From Paenibacillus durus ATCC 35681 (lineage in GTDB: Bacteria > Bacillota > Bacilli > Paenibacillales > Paenibacillaceae), in contig NZ_CP011114.1 in the NCBI RefSeq assembly GCF_000993825.1, positions 2,294,001 to 2,358,000 on the forward strand: a stretch of 64,000 nt of DNA, written 5' to 3'. Shown one piece after another: positions 32,922-42,413 of this stretch. The first letter of the stretch is position 1. Each line of letters opens with the position of its first letter. Below the pieces are notes generated by a model. It worked only from the letters and a program-made list of their open reading frames with translations, had not been told where the DNA came from and searched no databases. The translations under genes and the position numbers were made by a program.

Positions 32922-34739
32922 TTATTTGTTCAGATGATACGGCACCGTTGCAACGACGATATCCTTATTGTTCATCAGATAAGTCCGGATAAAGACGCTC
33001 GTCTGATTATGCAGGATGGCCTGCCACCAGTGCTTGGTGATAAATTGCGGGATCAGAACGGTAATATGGTCCGTCTCAGCGGTCTTCCATTCTACCGTAT
33101 CGATAAATTTGACCAGCGGGCGTAAGACACTGCGGTACCGTGAACGAAGCACGATAAGACGCACTCCGGGGTCCCATTCCTCCCATTTCTGTTCCATCTT
33201 GCGAATCTCTTCCTCGTCAAAGCCGATGTATACGGCAACCACATTGTCCGTTAGCGATTTCGCATAGCTGATTGAATTAAGCACCGCCCGGGTTACAGCG
33301 GATACCGGAATAACGATCGTACTTCCCTTGATCACCGGCTTATCCTTATCGAGCTGAATCCGAAGCTCATCGGCCGTATTCATAAAATGTCGGTGAATGC
33401 GTAAGAAGATGAGCATCACGATCGGAAGGAAAATAAAGGCTACCCATACGTTCGCGAATTTGGTGATGATAAAAATGAGCGTAATGGTAAGAGTTGTAAG
33501 CATACCAACCGTATTTACGGCAAATTTGCCTTGCCAGCCGGCCGGCTTCAGCTTAAACCAGCGCACCATCATACCGAGCTGGGACAGAGTGAAAGGGATA
33601 AATACGCCGACGGCATAAAGCGGAATCAGATTTCCGGTTTCACCGTGAAATGCCGCCACAAGCAGCGACGAAGCCACTCCGAGGAAAATGATACCGTTCG
33701 AGAAGCCGAGACGGTCGCCCCGGACCATAAAAGCATGCGGCAAATATTTATCTTTCGCCAGCATGAACGACAGCAGCGGGAAGGCCGAGTAAGCCGTATT
33801 GGCGGCCAGGAACAGGATTACCGCCGTTATCGCTTGAATGCCGTAATAGAGAAATCCCCGCCCGAATGTCGATTCGGCAATTTGCGAAACTACCGTTTCT
33901 TTTGTACTCGGGGTAATCCCGTACCAGTATGCCAGCAGCGTAATGCCGGTGAACATGAATCCTAGAATGAGTCCCATCATCATCAGTGTCTTGGCGGCAT
34001 TCTTCTCCGCAGGAGCCTTAAAGTTCGGGATCGCATTGGATACAGCCTCGACCCCGGTCAGGGCCGAACAGCCGGAGCTGAAAGCCTTAAGAAGCAGAAA
34101 TAGACTGACATTGGATACGGCGGAGCCGATTTCAGGAACAGCGGCATGACCGCCGCCGATCGCGTATTTGATCAGTCCGGAAACGATCAGAACCACAATG
34201 GACAAGACGAACAAATAGACCGGGATGGCAATGAAGGATGCCGATTCGGTAACGCCGCGGAGGTTAATTATGGTCAGTATGATAATTACCGTAACCGCAA
34301 TTGCCACTGAATGTTCGTGAAGACTTGGAAATGCCGAGGTGATCGCATCCGTTCCGGCCGAAGCGCTTACGGCAACCGTTAGAATGTAGTCCACAAGCAG
34401 GGAACCGCCGGCCAACAGTCCTGTGGAAACGCCGAGATTATCCTTGGCAACAATATAGGCGCCTCCTCCATGAGGATAAGAAAATATCGTCTGCCGGTAA
34501 GATAAAATCAGAATCGCCAGCAATCCCAATACAGCGAGTGCAATTGGCAAAGAGTACCAGATGGCTGTGAAACCGGCAGCTACCAGCACGATCAAAATCT
34601 GCTCTGTTCCGTAAGCGACGGACGAAAGGGCATCTGACGATAGAACGGCAAGTGCCTTCAGCTTGGATAGCTTTTCCTGGTCGAGTTCGGTTGATTTTCT
34701 GGGACGACCGATTAATAGTCGTTTTACTCTGCTTACCAT
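32922..34739 (-). CDS. kimA: High-affinity potassium importer KimA
   Basis: 605 residues: about 12 membrane helices of the APC/KUP type (SSDALSSVAYGTEQILIVL, YPHGGGAYIVAKDNLG) and a C-terminal cytoplasmic domain of some 150 residues. Length and sequence match Bacillus KimA (YdaO), which imports K+ and is inhibited by c-di-AMP. The ydaO-type riboswitch and its terminator directly upstream support the assignment. Confidence 0.92.
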   Translation of the reverse strand: MVSRVKRLLIGRPRKSTELDQEKLSKLKALAVLSSDALSSVAYGTEQILIVLVAAGFTAIWYSLPIALAVLGLLAILILSYRQTIFSYPHGGGAYIVAKDNLGVSTGLLAGGSLLVDYILTVAVSASAGTDAITSAFPSLHEHSVAIAVTVIIILTIINLRGVTESASFIAIPVYLFVLSIVVLIVSGLIKYAIGGGHAAVPEIGSAVSNVSLFLLLKAFSSGCSALTGVEAVSNAIPNFKAPAEKNAAKTLMMMGLILGFMFTGITLLAYWYGITPSTKETVVSQIAESTFGRGFLYYGIQAITAVILFLAANTAYSAFPLLSFMLAKDKYLPHAFMVRGDRLGFSNGIIFLGVASSLLVAAFHGETGNLIPLYAVGVFIPFTLSQLGMMVRWFKLKPAGWQGKFAVNTVGMLTTLTITLIFIITKFANVWVAFIFLPIVMLIFLRIHRHFMNTADELRIQLDKDKPVIKGSTIVIPVSAVTRAVLNSISYAKSLTDNVVAVYIGFDEEEIRKMEQKWEEWDPGVRLIVLRSRYRSVLRPLVKFIDTVEWKTAETDHITVLIPQFITKHWWQAILHNQTSVFIRTYLMNNKDIVVATVPYHLNK

Positions 34740-34823
34740 TTTGGATACATTTCCTCTCTTTGGTGAGTTGAAACGGTAGTACCGCGCGCCGTTTTCAGTC
34801 GTGGATTTTCAAAAAAAAGGGCA

Positions 34824-34858
34824 CAAAAATAAGCATGCGGAAATGACCGCATGCTTAT
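34824..34858 (-). terminator. Expression-platform terminator of the c-di-AMP riboswitch
   Basis: AAGCATGCGG / CCGCATGCTT stem followed by ATTTTTGTG on the minus strand. Confidence 0.85.
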
Positions 34859-34867
34859 GCATGATCA

Positions 34868-35012
34868 TTATCCCACTGTAGCTTACGAGGTTAGCTGGCG
34901 GATTCGGACTGTGGAAGCCCTACGGGCCGCATTGACTTAACCGGCACCGATTCACCCCGTCGACCATAGCGGTCAGGTTGGTTCCCCCGTTTTTCCTAAC
35001 TGGAAAATTCAG
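34868..35012 (-). promoter_or_regulatory. ydaO-type c-di-AMP riboswitch
   Basis: Minus strand contains the conserved AACGGGGGAACCAAC block, GACGGGGTGAATC, and the 3' AGCTAACCTCGTAAGC part of the ydaO-yuaA element. c-di-AMP binding should favour the terminator and lower kimA expression when K+ is plentiful. Confidence 0.92.
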
Positions 35013-35206
35013 CGCATATTCAACTTCTCACAAGGTCTAATATTAGTCCATAAAGCGAGAGCCGTAAACAGTGAAAATAATGAAAAAGGAATGAAAAATC
35101 GACTAATTCACGCAAATTTCAATCATGATAGGTTCATGTCGTTTATTCTCTTGTATTATCCCTTCAGCGCGGGTTTTTATGCCAATTATATGAATAAACT
35201 TCTATT
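35013..35206. other. Intergenic, kimA promoter region
   Basis: Nothing beyond a presumed promoter for the kimA riboswitch transcript; the strand downstream of bdbC shows no clear terminator. Confidence 0.35.
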
Positions 35207-35671
35207 CTAATCAATGAAACCGTCGCCTGATTCTTCGGAATTCTCCTCTGCGCTCTCTCTGCCGTTCCACAGCAATACAAAAATAAGAACAAAAGCCGTT
35301 AGCGCCAGCAGCGGAATGGTGATGAAACCGAAAAAATTCAAATAATCCTTCGTGCAAGGAACACCGATGGTACAAGGAACCACTGTCCCCAGCGCCGGAA
35401 TTTTCTGTTCCGCATAATGATACAATGAGATGCTTCCGCCTATCACGCAAAGCGGTAGCACATACGGAATGATCCGCTTATCATTTCGATAGGTAGCGAT
35501 GCCCAGAAGAAAAACTTGAGGGTACATAAAAATCCGCTGGAACCAGCACAGCTTGCAGGGTTCGTATTTTAACACTTCGCTCAGGTAAAGGCTGCCTGCT
35601 ACGGCAATCAAAGATACAAACCAGGCCAGATAGAGACAATGCCGCCTTAAAAAAATGGAAAATGCGCTCAT
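35207..35671 (-). CDS. bdbC: Disulfide bond formation protein, DsbB-like
   Basis: 154 residues, four membrane helices. Redox pairs are C39/C42 (PCKLCW) and C100/C106 (VPCTIGVPC), the two Cys pairs of DsbB/BdbC that pass electrons from the thiol oxidase to quinone. Overlaps bdbD by 4 bases; the two form the oxidase pair at the membrane exterior. Confidence 0.93.
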   Translation of the reverse strand: MSAFSIFLRRHCLYLAWFVSLIAVAGSLYLSEVLKYEPCKLCWFQRIFMYPQVFLLGIATYRNDKRIIPYVLPLCVIGGSISLYHYAEQKIPALGTVVPCTIGVPCTKDYLNFFGFITIPLLALTAFVLIFVLLWNGRESAEENSEESGDGFID

Positions 35672-36432
35672 TCCGCCTCAGCCGCCTTAGCTGCTTTTGC
35701 CGCTGACTCAATTTCTGCCGAAATCGCTGAAATGTTGAGAGGATCACTCGCCTTAATCCCGTTAATAAACAGCGACGGTGTGCTTTTCACATTATTGGTT
35801 TTTGCAATTGCATTATCCCTTTCTAACTCGCCTGAATACGTGCGATTTTGAATATCTTTGCGCAGCAGATTGTAATCAATCGGGAGCTTTTCATTTTGCG
35901 CTAGCCTTACCAGGAAATCCTCAGTTGCCCACTCGGCATTCTCATCACCCTGGTTCGCATAGAGGGCATCGTAATAGGTCCAGAACGCTTCGCTATTCTG
36001 ATGATAAACAGACAGCGCGGCAAGTGAAGCCGTCTCGGAATCAGGCCCGATGAAGGACATATTGACAAAATAAAGCGCCACCTTGCCAGTCTCGATATAC
36101 TCTTGCACAAGCAGCGGTTTGATGCCGACGGAGAACCGGGCACAGGCCGGACATTTGAAATCGCCGAACTCTACCAGCTTAATCGGCGCATCCGCCTTGC
36201 CAAGTCTGGGAAGTTCATCGTAATTAAAGGATGCCGGACTGCCGGAGTCTCCCGGATTGCCCGTATTTTTGTAAGCCATTACGAACAGGCCGGCAAAAAT
36301 AACAACCGTGAGCAGGATCGTTCCGATTAATAAAATACGCGTCTTCTTCTTCTGCCGCTCCAGCTCGGCCTGGCGTCTTTCCTGTTTGTTCTGGATTGAG
36401 GAGCTTGTCCCGTTTTTCTTCGATTTGCTCAA
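35668..36432 (-). CDS. bdbD: DsbA-like extracytoplasmic thiol oxidase
   Basis: 254 residues. A highly charged cytoplasmic N-terminus, one membrane anchor (32-54), then a DsbA-type thioredoxin fold with active site C94-P-A-C97 in FGDFKCPACARF and the cis-Pro in STPSLFING. It puts disulfides into exported proteins and is reoxidised by BdbC. The start is TTG at 36432 after AAAGGA. Confidence 0.92.
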   Translation of the reverse strand: MSKSKKNGTSSSIQNKQERRQAELERQKKKTRILLIGTILLTVVIFAGLFVMAYKNTGNPGDSGSPASFNYDELPRLGKADAPIKLVEFGDFKCPACARFSVGIKPLLVQEYIETGKVALYFVNMSFIGPDSETASLAALSVYHQNSEAFWTYYDALYANQGDENAEWATEDFLVRLAQNEKLPIDYNLLRKDIQNRTYSGELERDNAIAKTNNVKSTPSLFINGIKASDPLNISAISAEIESAAKAAKAAEAE

Positions 36433-36493
36433 GGGTGGAATTTCCTTTCTGTCCTAATGGACCCGAAAAATGAAATGATTGTAAGTTTAAAAG

Positions 36494-36541
36494 AGGGTAC
36501 CCCTATAGCCAACGCTTTAGAGAGGTACCCTTGATATGATT
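36494..36541 (-). terminator. Hairpin after the CNNM-type gene
   Basis: AGGGTACC / GGTACCCT arms around a 30-base loop; CTTTTAAAC follows on the minus strand. Confidence 0.5.
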
Positions 36542-36562
36542 CAAGAACTATGAATCTTGCTT

Positions 36563-37879
36563 TCAGGCTCCCGCTTCTTCCGCCAGCGGCTCCATTTTCA
36601 GAAGCTTAATGCGGGAGATGCGCTTGTTATCCGTCTCCTCGATGATGAACAGATGGCTTCCGTACTCGACGAATTGCCCTTTATGCGGGGGACTGGCCTC
36701 CAGTCTGGAATACAACCAGCCGCCAATCGTGTCGTAATCTTCCGTTTCCAACTGCATTTTGAATCGACTGTTCACCTCTTCAATAAGCAGCAGGCCGTCG
36801 AGAGAGTATTCCTCCTCGCCATTCTTCTCGATTTCCGGGCGCTCCTGATCGAATTCGTCCTGGATTTCCCCGACGATCTCTTCCATAATGTCCTCAAGGG
36901 TGACGAGGCCTGAAGTTCCTCCGTATTCATCAATCAGAATCGCGATTTGCGTCTTCGCTTTTTGCATCGTTTTCAGCAAGGCGCTAATTTGAATCGACTC
37001 GGGCACCGTAAGAATCGGCCGGATCAGTTCGTGAAGGTCCACCGTATTTTCCCGGATCAAATCCTTCATATGAATGAATCCGATAATATGGTCCTTATCG
37101 CTCTCGCATACCGGATAACGTGTCCGCATGCCTTCAAAAGCGATTTGTAAATTTTCCTGGACGGATGATTGAATGTTGAGACAGATCATTTCCGTCCGTG
37201 GAATCATGATTTCCCTGGCCGTGGTGTCCGCAAATCCGAAAATATTGTCCACCAGGGCCATTTCGGTATTATCGATCAGTCCGCTCTTGTTACTCTCCTG
37301 CATAATAATCCGGATCTCTTCCTCTGTATGCGCAGTCCCCATCTCGGAAACAGGCGCAAGCTTGAATATTCGCAATATTCCCTGCGCAAGCCCATTCACC
37401 GCCCAAATAATGGGATACATCAGCTTGTAAAAGGCGCCGATCAGTCCCGCCGTCATCAGCAGCACCGTCTCGGCCTTGTTAACCGCGATCGACTTCGGAG
37501 CCAGTTCGCCAAGCACAATGTGAAGCACGGTGATAAATAAAAAGGCAAGGATAACAGAACATACATGCACCGCCGCACTGCCCAGTCCGATTCCGGACAA
37601 AAGCGGTGACAGCAGCGCCGCGATGACAGGCTCTCCGAGCCAGCCCAGAGCCAGCGAAGCCAGGGTGATGCCAAGCTGGCAAGCCGAGAGGTATGCGTCC
37701 ATATTACGGATGACGCCCTGCGCCGATAGCGCTCTTTTGCTGCCTTCCTCAGCCAGGGAATCGACCCGCCCTCCGCGCGCTTTCACCATCGCGTACTCCA
37801 CAGAGACGAAAAATCCGTTTAACAGCACCAAAAGAATAATCAGACCAACTCTCAATAAACCGGGTAAAGGGTCGCTCAA
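36563..37879 (-). CDS. CNNM/CorC-type (HlyC/CorC, MpfA-like) magnesium transporter
   Basis: 438 residues. DUF21 membrane domain (about 1-195, with SACQLGITLASLALGWLGEP and VLGELAPKSIAVNKAE), two CBS repeats (about 215-340, with GFIHMKDLI and LIDEYGGTSGLVTLEDI), then a CorC/HlyC C-terminal domain. Bacillus MpfA of this family exports Mg2+. Start is TTG at 37879 after GGAG. Single gene. Confidence 0.9.
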   Translation of the reverse strand: MSDPLPGLLRVGLIILLVLLNGFFVSVEYAMVKARGGRVDSLAEEGSKRALSAQGVIRNMDAYLSACQLGITLASLALGWLGEPVIAALLSPLLSGIGLGSAAVHVCSVILAFLFITVLHIVLGELAPKSIAVNKAETVLLMTAGLIGAFYKLMYPIIWAVNGLAQGILRIFKLAPVSEMGTAHTEEEIRIIMQESNKSGLIDNTEMALVDNIFGFADTTAREIMIPRTEMICLNIQSSVQENLQIAFEGMRTRYPVCESDKDHIIGFIHMKDLIRENTVDLHELIRPILTVPESIQISALLKTMQKAKTQIAILIDEYGGTSGLVTLEDIMEEIVGEIQDEFDQERPEIEKNGEEEYSLDGLLLIEEVNSRFKMQLETEDYDTIGGWLYSRLEASPPHKGQFVEYGSHLFIIEETDNKRISRIKLLKMEPLAEEAGA

Positions 37880-38138
37880 ATTTTACTCCTACCCGTCGTT
37901 TTTGTCAGGCCGGCGGGTAGGCCCACCTCCTTCGTTTTATCCAAATATTGACGTCCAACTTGGCAGCCATTCCTTTCGCTACATATTTCCCAATAGACTC
38001 AGCTCCTTGCTTATTCCGGGTATAAAGATATTCATTATTATATAAATATATCCGGCATTCCCGCAAGCATGCGTCTTCCTTTCAAAAACAGGCGGATTAA
38101 AGCCCTGTCCGGTTTGCCTAGGGGTTTCTCGCGGAATA
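37880..38138. other. Intergenic between gerQ and the CNNM gene
   Basis: No gene or recognisable riboswitch; I looked for a magnesium M-box leader and did not see one. Confidence 0.35.
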
Positions 38139-38169
38139 AAAAAAGTCCCGCGCCGTTAGGCCGGGACCG
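38139..38169 (-). terminator. Terminator after gerQ
   Basis: GTCCCG / CGGGAC stem with a run of seven T on the minus strand. Confidence 0.8.
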
Positions 38170-38180
38170 GATTAGCTCTA

Positions 38181-38600
38181 TTAACGGGTAACCGGGGGAG
38201 CGCCGATGACGCCCGGGTACTGGTACACAAGGGGCTGGTCAAAGGTTGCATAATCCAGATTGACCATTAGCAGGATCGTGCGTTGGCCGGTGGTCGGATC
38301 ACTGATGATGATGTGGTCGCGTCCAGCAGCCTCCAGTACGCCTTTGAAGACTTTGGCGTTCCATTCGCTGTTATTCTCGTAGGTCATATAGAACGTGCCG
38401 ACCTTGCCGAGGTTAAGCCGCAGGATATTCTCGATGTAGGATTGCTCGAAAGCGGGCAGCGCCCCCGAGACAACAGCACCTGTGGGCGTCATCGCACCTC
38501 CGCTTGCTACCTGCGGGGGGACGCTTCCGGTTGTCGGCATTCCGGAAGAAGACATGCTTCCGTATGTGTAAGTAACGGGACGATAGGGCTGCATAATCAT
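38181..38600 (-). CDS. gerQ: Spore coat protein GerQ
   Basis: 139 residues. Low-complexity Ser/Gly/Pro N-terminus (1-45), then the conserved core QSYIENILRLNLGKVGTFYMTYENNSEWNAKVFKGVLEAAGRDHIIISDP. In Bacillus, GerQ is crosslinked in the coat by transglutaminase and is needed to place CwlJ. Located next to cwlJ, as in Bacillus. AGGAGG precedes the ATG. Confidence 0.93.
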   Translation of the reverse strand: MIMQPYRPVTYTYGSMSSSGMPTTGSVPPQVASGGAMTPTGAVVSGALPAFEQSYIENILRLNLGKVGTFYMTYENNSEWNAKVFKGVLEAAGRDHIIISDPTTGQRTILLMVNLDYATFDQPLVYQYPGVIGAPPVTR

Positions 38601-38632
38601 GACATAACCTCCTTATAATAGATGAATCTTCT

Positions 38633-39055
38633 TTAGTAAACGGCTGGACAATCCCCTTGGGTGGGCCGAAAAAAGCAATGAGCTTTGAAACGGCCGGTAT
38701 TCTCTTGATTAAACCAGGTGGCCGGGCATTCGCCGACGGGACGGAAAAACCAGAGGGCGTTGGAGGCCGGGCGAGTTCTTTCACCTCCGATGGCGCGTCT
38801 GGCAAGGCGAATATCCCTTTCCCTCGCACGCTGGTAGAAATAGCCTTTGGTCGGTGCTTCAAACCCGCCCGGACTCTGAAATACCATATCGTCGATCGAC
38901 CGGATGTTTCTAAAATCCAGACAGTTCCCCAGTATCCGGTTGACTCCGACATTACCCACCATCAGCATGCCGAGATCTCCGTCCTCCTCCGCTTCCGCCC
39001 GCATTAACCGGGCCAGAACTTTCTCGTCTTCCGAATTTGCCTTGATGACGGCCAC
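38633..39055 (-). CDS. cwlJ: Spore cortex-lytic cell wall hydrolase CwlJ
   Basis: 140 residues from GTG 39055, which has AAGGAGG nine bases upstream and gives the family N-terminus (AVIKANSEDE). The SleB/CwlJ hydrolase fold shows the catalytic Glu in LMRAEAEEDG, VGNVGVNRIL and GYFYQRA. Degrades the muramic-lactam cortex during germination. Upstream partner of gerQ, separated by about 30 bases. Confidence 0.93.
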   Translation of the reverse strand: MAVIKANSEDEKVLARLMRAEAEEDGDLGMLMVGNVGVNRILGNCLDFRNIRSIDDMVFQSPGGFEAPTKGYFYQRARERDIRLARRAIGGERTRPASNALWFFRPVGECPATWFNQENTGRFKAHCFFRPTQGDCPAVY

Positions 39056-39184
39056 GCGCTTTCCTCCTTCAATTGCCACTTGAGAGGCAGTCGTTCTTTA
39101 TTGCACGATGTATTGTATGTGCGAACGCCCAAGTGGTGACTTTACCCTGCCATTTTTTTGGAGGAACTTGTGCTCTGGCCGTAT

Positions 39185-39941
39185 TCAAGGCTCGTAAACC
39201 ATCTTCCGGGTCATTCCTCCGTCAACGACGAGCTGCGCGCCGGTAACGAACCGGTTGTCCGGGGAAGTCAGATACAGACAGGCCTTGGCAATATCCCCGG
39301 GAACTCCCACACGGCCCGCCGGATGCTGGGAATGATCAATCTCCCTAAGAATGCTGTAATCTCCCGTCTCGATCCATCCAGGCAGGATGCTGTTAACGGT
39401 AATGCCGTCCTTGCCGAGTGTAATGGCCATCGCATGCGTAAGTGAAGATATAGCTCCTTTAGAAGCGGCATAGGCTTCGGTATCGGGTTCCGACATCAGA
39501 GCGCGGGTAGAGGATACATTTACAACCGCACCCCCATTCGGATTGTTCCGCATGATTTTGGCCGCTTCGCGCGTCATCAGAAAGCAGCCGCGGGCATTCG
39601 TATTCATCACTTTATCCCATTCCGCAGCGGACAGCTCGTAAAATTTCGCCGAATGAGCGTTGGCTATAACCTGCATTATTAATTAAAATATCGATCGTTC
39701 CAAAGGCTTGTACCGTCTGATCGGCCAGTGAGATAATGTCCTCCTCCCGGCTTACATCGCAGTAAATGAAGAGAGCCTTTCCCCCTTCCCGCCGAATGTC
39801 CTCCGCCGTTCTCTCACCCTGCTCTTTGTCAAGCTCCGCAATGATTACCTGCGCTCCTTCAGCGGCATATGCTCTAGCAATCTCCTTGCCGATTCCCCGG
39901 CCTGCTCCGGTTACAATAACGGTCAAATTTTCAAAATTCAT
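39185..39941 (-). pseudogene. SDR family oxidoreductase, single frameshift
   Basis: An SDR split into two frames. The first has TGAGRGIGKEI (NAD(P) binding) and INNAG; the second has VSSTRALMSEPDTEAYAASKGA (Ser and YxxxK catalytic residues) and PGWIETGDY. At about 39673-39680 the minus strand reads GCAGGTTATAGCC; dropping one T restores NNAGIANAHSAKFYEL, the expected course. So it was a normal SDR of about 252 residues, now broken or affected by a sequencing error. Substrate unknown. Confidence 0.85.
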
Positions 39942-40055
39942 AATTGCCCACTCCATTCTTCATTTATGCCTATAAATGTAATATATCCCCTGTATCCGCA
40001 TAAGGGAAACAGAGGATATTGAGAATAAACCTGCTCTGCTTAAAAATGTTTGAAC

Positions 40056-40457
40056 CTAACGTTCTTCCATAAAGGAATAATGGGGTTCCCGCTTGAAACC
40101 ATGATACCTGGTGCCTTGAAAGGTTAGGCGCCCCCGGTCCCGCTCGGCGCTGACGCCGTATTCGTTCCCGTTAACCTTGAACTCCACCCGCTCTCCGTCT
40201 GCCAGCTCAAAGGTCAAATAGTGGATCATCACCGCACGGGCGATGTTACCGTCATCCTGAGGCTTTTGTCTGATCTCGCTGCGCTTAGCCACTATGCGGG
40301 CAGGAACGGTAAGCACAGGCAGACGGCTGTTCCTGAACCATCCAAGCAGTCCTTTCCCGGCTGACAAGGCGATTATGCCTGCCATCACGACGACAAAGAT
40401 CGGCAATACCGTGCCCGCAAAATCAAACATCCAGGATGGGTCCGGTCCCAAATTCAT
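40056..40457 (-). CDS. DUF2500 family membrane protein
   Basis: 133 residues from ATG 40457 (GAGGAGG upstream). One membrane helix at about 18-35, then a beta-rich domain with VPARIVAKR, YLTFELADGERVEFKVNGNEYG and GRLTFQGTRYHGF, the DUF2500 pattern. Probably membrane anchored with a soluble domain; function unknown. Confidence 0.85.
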   Translation of the reverse strand: MNLGPDPSWMFDFAGTVLPIFVVVMAGIIALSAGKGLLGWFRNSRLPVLTVPARIVAKRSEIRQKPQDDGNIARAVMIHYLTFELADGERVEFKVNGNEYGVSAERDRGRLTFQGTRYHGFKREPHYSFMEER

Positions 40458-40600
40458 AGCGATTCCTCCTCGCCTCCCGTATTTCGCCCGCAAGTCAACC
40501 GGCCAACCCGGGCATCCCTACATTATATGCTTTTACTTTTGCGGCATACTTACTGCTTAAGACATATACGCATACAACGAGGATTTTAATCCAAACTAAA

Positions 40601-40643
40601 AAGACCGCACGCTCTCCCGGATTTCAGGAAAACTTGCGGTCTT
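40601..40643 (-). terminator. Terminator of the small Cys-rich gene
   Basis: AAGACCGCA / TGCGGTCTT stem followed by TTTTTAG on the minus strand. Confidence 0.75.
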
Positions 40644-40666
40644 AAACCTTGGGTCCAATGATTAGA

Positions 40667-40843
40667 TTATGCATGCACCAGGTTCAAGAAGTTTTTGGTT
40701 TCATCTTCTTGCTCCGGAATCATGCCGTTCTCAGCCCAACAGGCTCTGCATTGTTCTTCAGTCTGGCATTGGTGGGCATCTTCACAGGTGTAGCACAGCT
40801 GCAGCAGGTTTTTGGTTACAAAATCCGTTTCAAATGTTTTCAT
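40667..40843 (-). CDS. Small cysteine-rich protein
   Basis: 58 residues, too short for the usual ORF cutoff. Reads from MKTFETDFVTKN and ends in FLNLVHA. Cys at 17, 20, 26, 32 and 35 (LCYTCEDAHQC, QCRACW) give a CxxC-x5-C-x5-CxxC pattern fit for zinc or an iron-sulfur cluster. AGGAGAG precedes the ATG and a terminator follows the stop. No signal peptide. Family not recognised. Confidence 0.75.
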   Translation of the reverse strand: MKTFETDFVTKNLLQLCYTCEDAHQCQTEEQCRACWAENGMIPEQEDETKNFLNLVHA

Positions 40844-41045
40844 TATAATCTCTCCTGTCGATTGTTTAGTTTGTGAAAAAAAGAACTTGTTCTCTATGTG
40901 TTAAATATATCACAGGGGATTTGATGATAATGTGATTTTTTTCACATTTAAAAGAAAATTTTAAATAATTTTTGTATTGTTTATTTTAGACTATTTAAAA
41001 AGCGCGCGAACCCCTATCTTTTCAGATTTGGAACGCACGCCTTCT
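40844..41045. other. AT-rich intergenic region
   Basis: Presumed promoter of the small Cys-rich gene; an imperfect GCGTGCGTTCC / GGGGTTCGCGCGC hairpin near 40997-41042 with TTTTT on the minus strand probably ends the YCF48-like gene. Confidence 0.45.
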
Positions 41046-42341
41046 TTACTGAACGCGCCAATTGACACCGCCATTCGTTGTTTGCAAAAGAATCGACCGC
41101 TTGTTATCGCTCTTTTCAATCAGCAGCCAACCGACCTCTTTCGAGATAAATTGAAGCTTGACGATCTCCGGATACTCGGTAAGCATGGATTGAAGCACAT
41201 CGCTGGACGGGAGTACTTTCCAGTCTTTTCCCTGGTTGGTCGTGTGATAAACAAGATTCCCATTCAGCATCCAGCCAAGGTCCGCATCCAGAAAGGTCGG
41301 GGGCACATCTTCATTCATTCCCGTCCGGACGCCGAGATGAAGCGGAGAATACATCCATTTTTCTCCTCCATCCGTTGTAAACAAGCCATCGTAGAATGTC
41401 CCTTCGACGCCTTTCTTGCTGCCGGCTACCGATATCCATCCGCTAGTAGTACCGAAAAATTCAGGTTGTCCCAGCTTAACCGTATCATAATTCTTGAAAG
41501 CGTCAGCGGAAGCAAAGGTGTTATCTTCCTGCCAGCTGGCTCCGCCGTCCACGGTGTGGTACAGCTTTGGAGTCTTGGATTTATTCAGTGTGACCAGGCC
41601 ATGCTCGCGATCCCGAAATACCATACCACCGGTAACGCCAACCACCGGAATCGCCGGATGGAGGGATTTCGGAGAATATTGATCATTTTGCATAACCGTC
41701 TTCCAGGTAGCTCCTCCATCTTCGGTCATATATAGCGCCTTGCTCTCCCCGCTCCCCTCGGAGTCCCAGGTGGCCAACAGCCAGCCCTTTAACGGAGAAG
41801 CGAAATATGCGGATGAAATCCTGCCTCCTTGATTGAGAGAAGAAATTTTCCAGCTCTTTCCTCCATCCTTGGTCCGCAGCACAGTAGTTTCCATCATTCC
41901 GAAAGCCTGCCGTATAATCCACCCGTTCCCGGGATCTGTGAAAAAGATGTCCTGCCCGTAGACGGGATTGGATGAGAACTGGACGGCCGAAGCGGGAGAA
42001 ATATTGGTCCATGTCTTTCCGCTGTCCCGGGTTAAATACAAACGCAATGCATTTTTGGTTACGCCCCAAGCCAGTCCCTCCGACTCGCCGAGCAGTTGAA
42101 AGTCAGTAAGCCTTGTCTGAATTTGGTATTTCGATTTTTTTGCAGAGTAAATGTTGCCGGCATCCGGTGTAATCAGGGTAATCGTCTGCCCTTCCTCAGG
42201 CGGCTCCGTCGGCTTCAGCTGCGGCTTCGTTTCCGGCGGGGGAGACGAACACGATGCCACGGTCAGCGCAGCCAGCAGAACGACCAGCAGAACGATGAGT
42301 AACTTCCTATAATGTTTCAGGCGTACAGCCGGAAAAGGCAA
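41046..42341 (-). CDS. Lipoprotein with YCF48/BNR-type beta-propeller repeats
   Basis: 431 residues from TTG 42341, which has AAGGAG upstream; the longer frame from 42413 lacks a ribosome site. Membrane segment then lipobox VASC. Repeated blades of type TRDSGKTWTNISP, TKDGGKSWKISS, TEDGGATWKTV, TVDGGASWQED, TTDGGEKWMYS, TTNQGKDWKVL and TTNGGVNWRV match YCF48/sortilin-like propellers. Likely an extracytoplasmic scaffold; precise role unknown. Confidence 0.88.
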   Translation of the reverse strand: MPFPAVRLKHYRKLLIVLLVVLLAALTVASCSSPPPETKPQLKPTEPPEEGQTITLITPDAGNIYSAKKSKYQIQTRLTDFQLLGESEGLAWGVTKNALRLYLTRDSGKTWTNISPASAVQFSSNPVYGQDIFFTDPGNGWIIRQAFGMMETTVLRTKDGGKSWKISSLNQGGRISSAYFASPLKGWLLATWDSEGSGESKALYMTEDGGATWKTVMQNDQYSPKSLHPAIPVVGVTGGMVFRDREHGLVTLNKSKTPKLYHTVDGGASWQEDNTFASADAFKNYDTVKLGQPEFFGTTSGWISVAGSKKGVEGTFYDGLFTTDGGEKWMYSPLHLGVRTGMNEDVPPTFLDADLGWMLNGNLVYHTTNQGKDWKVLPSSDVLQSMLTEYPEIVKLQFISKEVGWLLIEKSDNKRSILLQTTNGGVNWRVQ

Positions 42342-42413
42342 TGCTCTCTCTCCTTTCGGCGTTGATAGAAGTATCCTCGTCTGATTATACGCTTCCCGTA
42401 ACACCAACGGCAA

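Noticed and set aside
37880..38138. Mg2+ M-box leader before the CNNM-type gene
   Set aside because: The region lacks recognisable M-box sequence blocks and a terminator/antiterminator pair.
40977..41735. Plus-strand frame of 252 codons opposite the YCF48-like lipoprotein
   Set aside because: Antisense to clear propeller repeats, no ribosome site.
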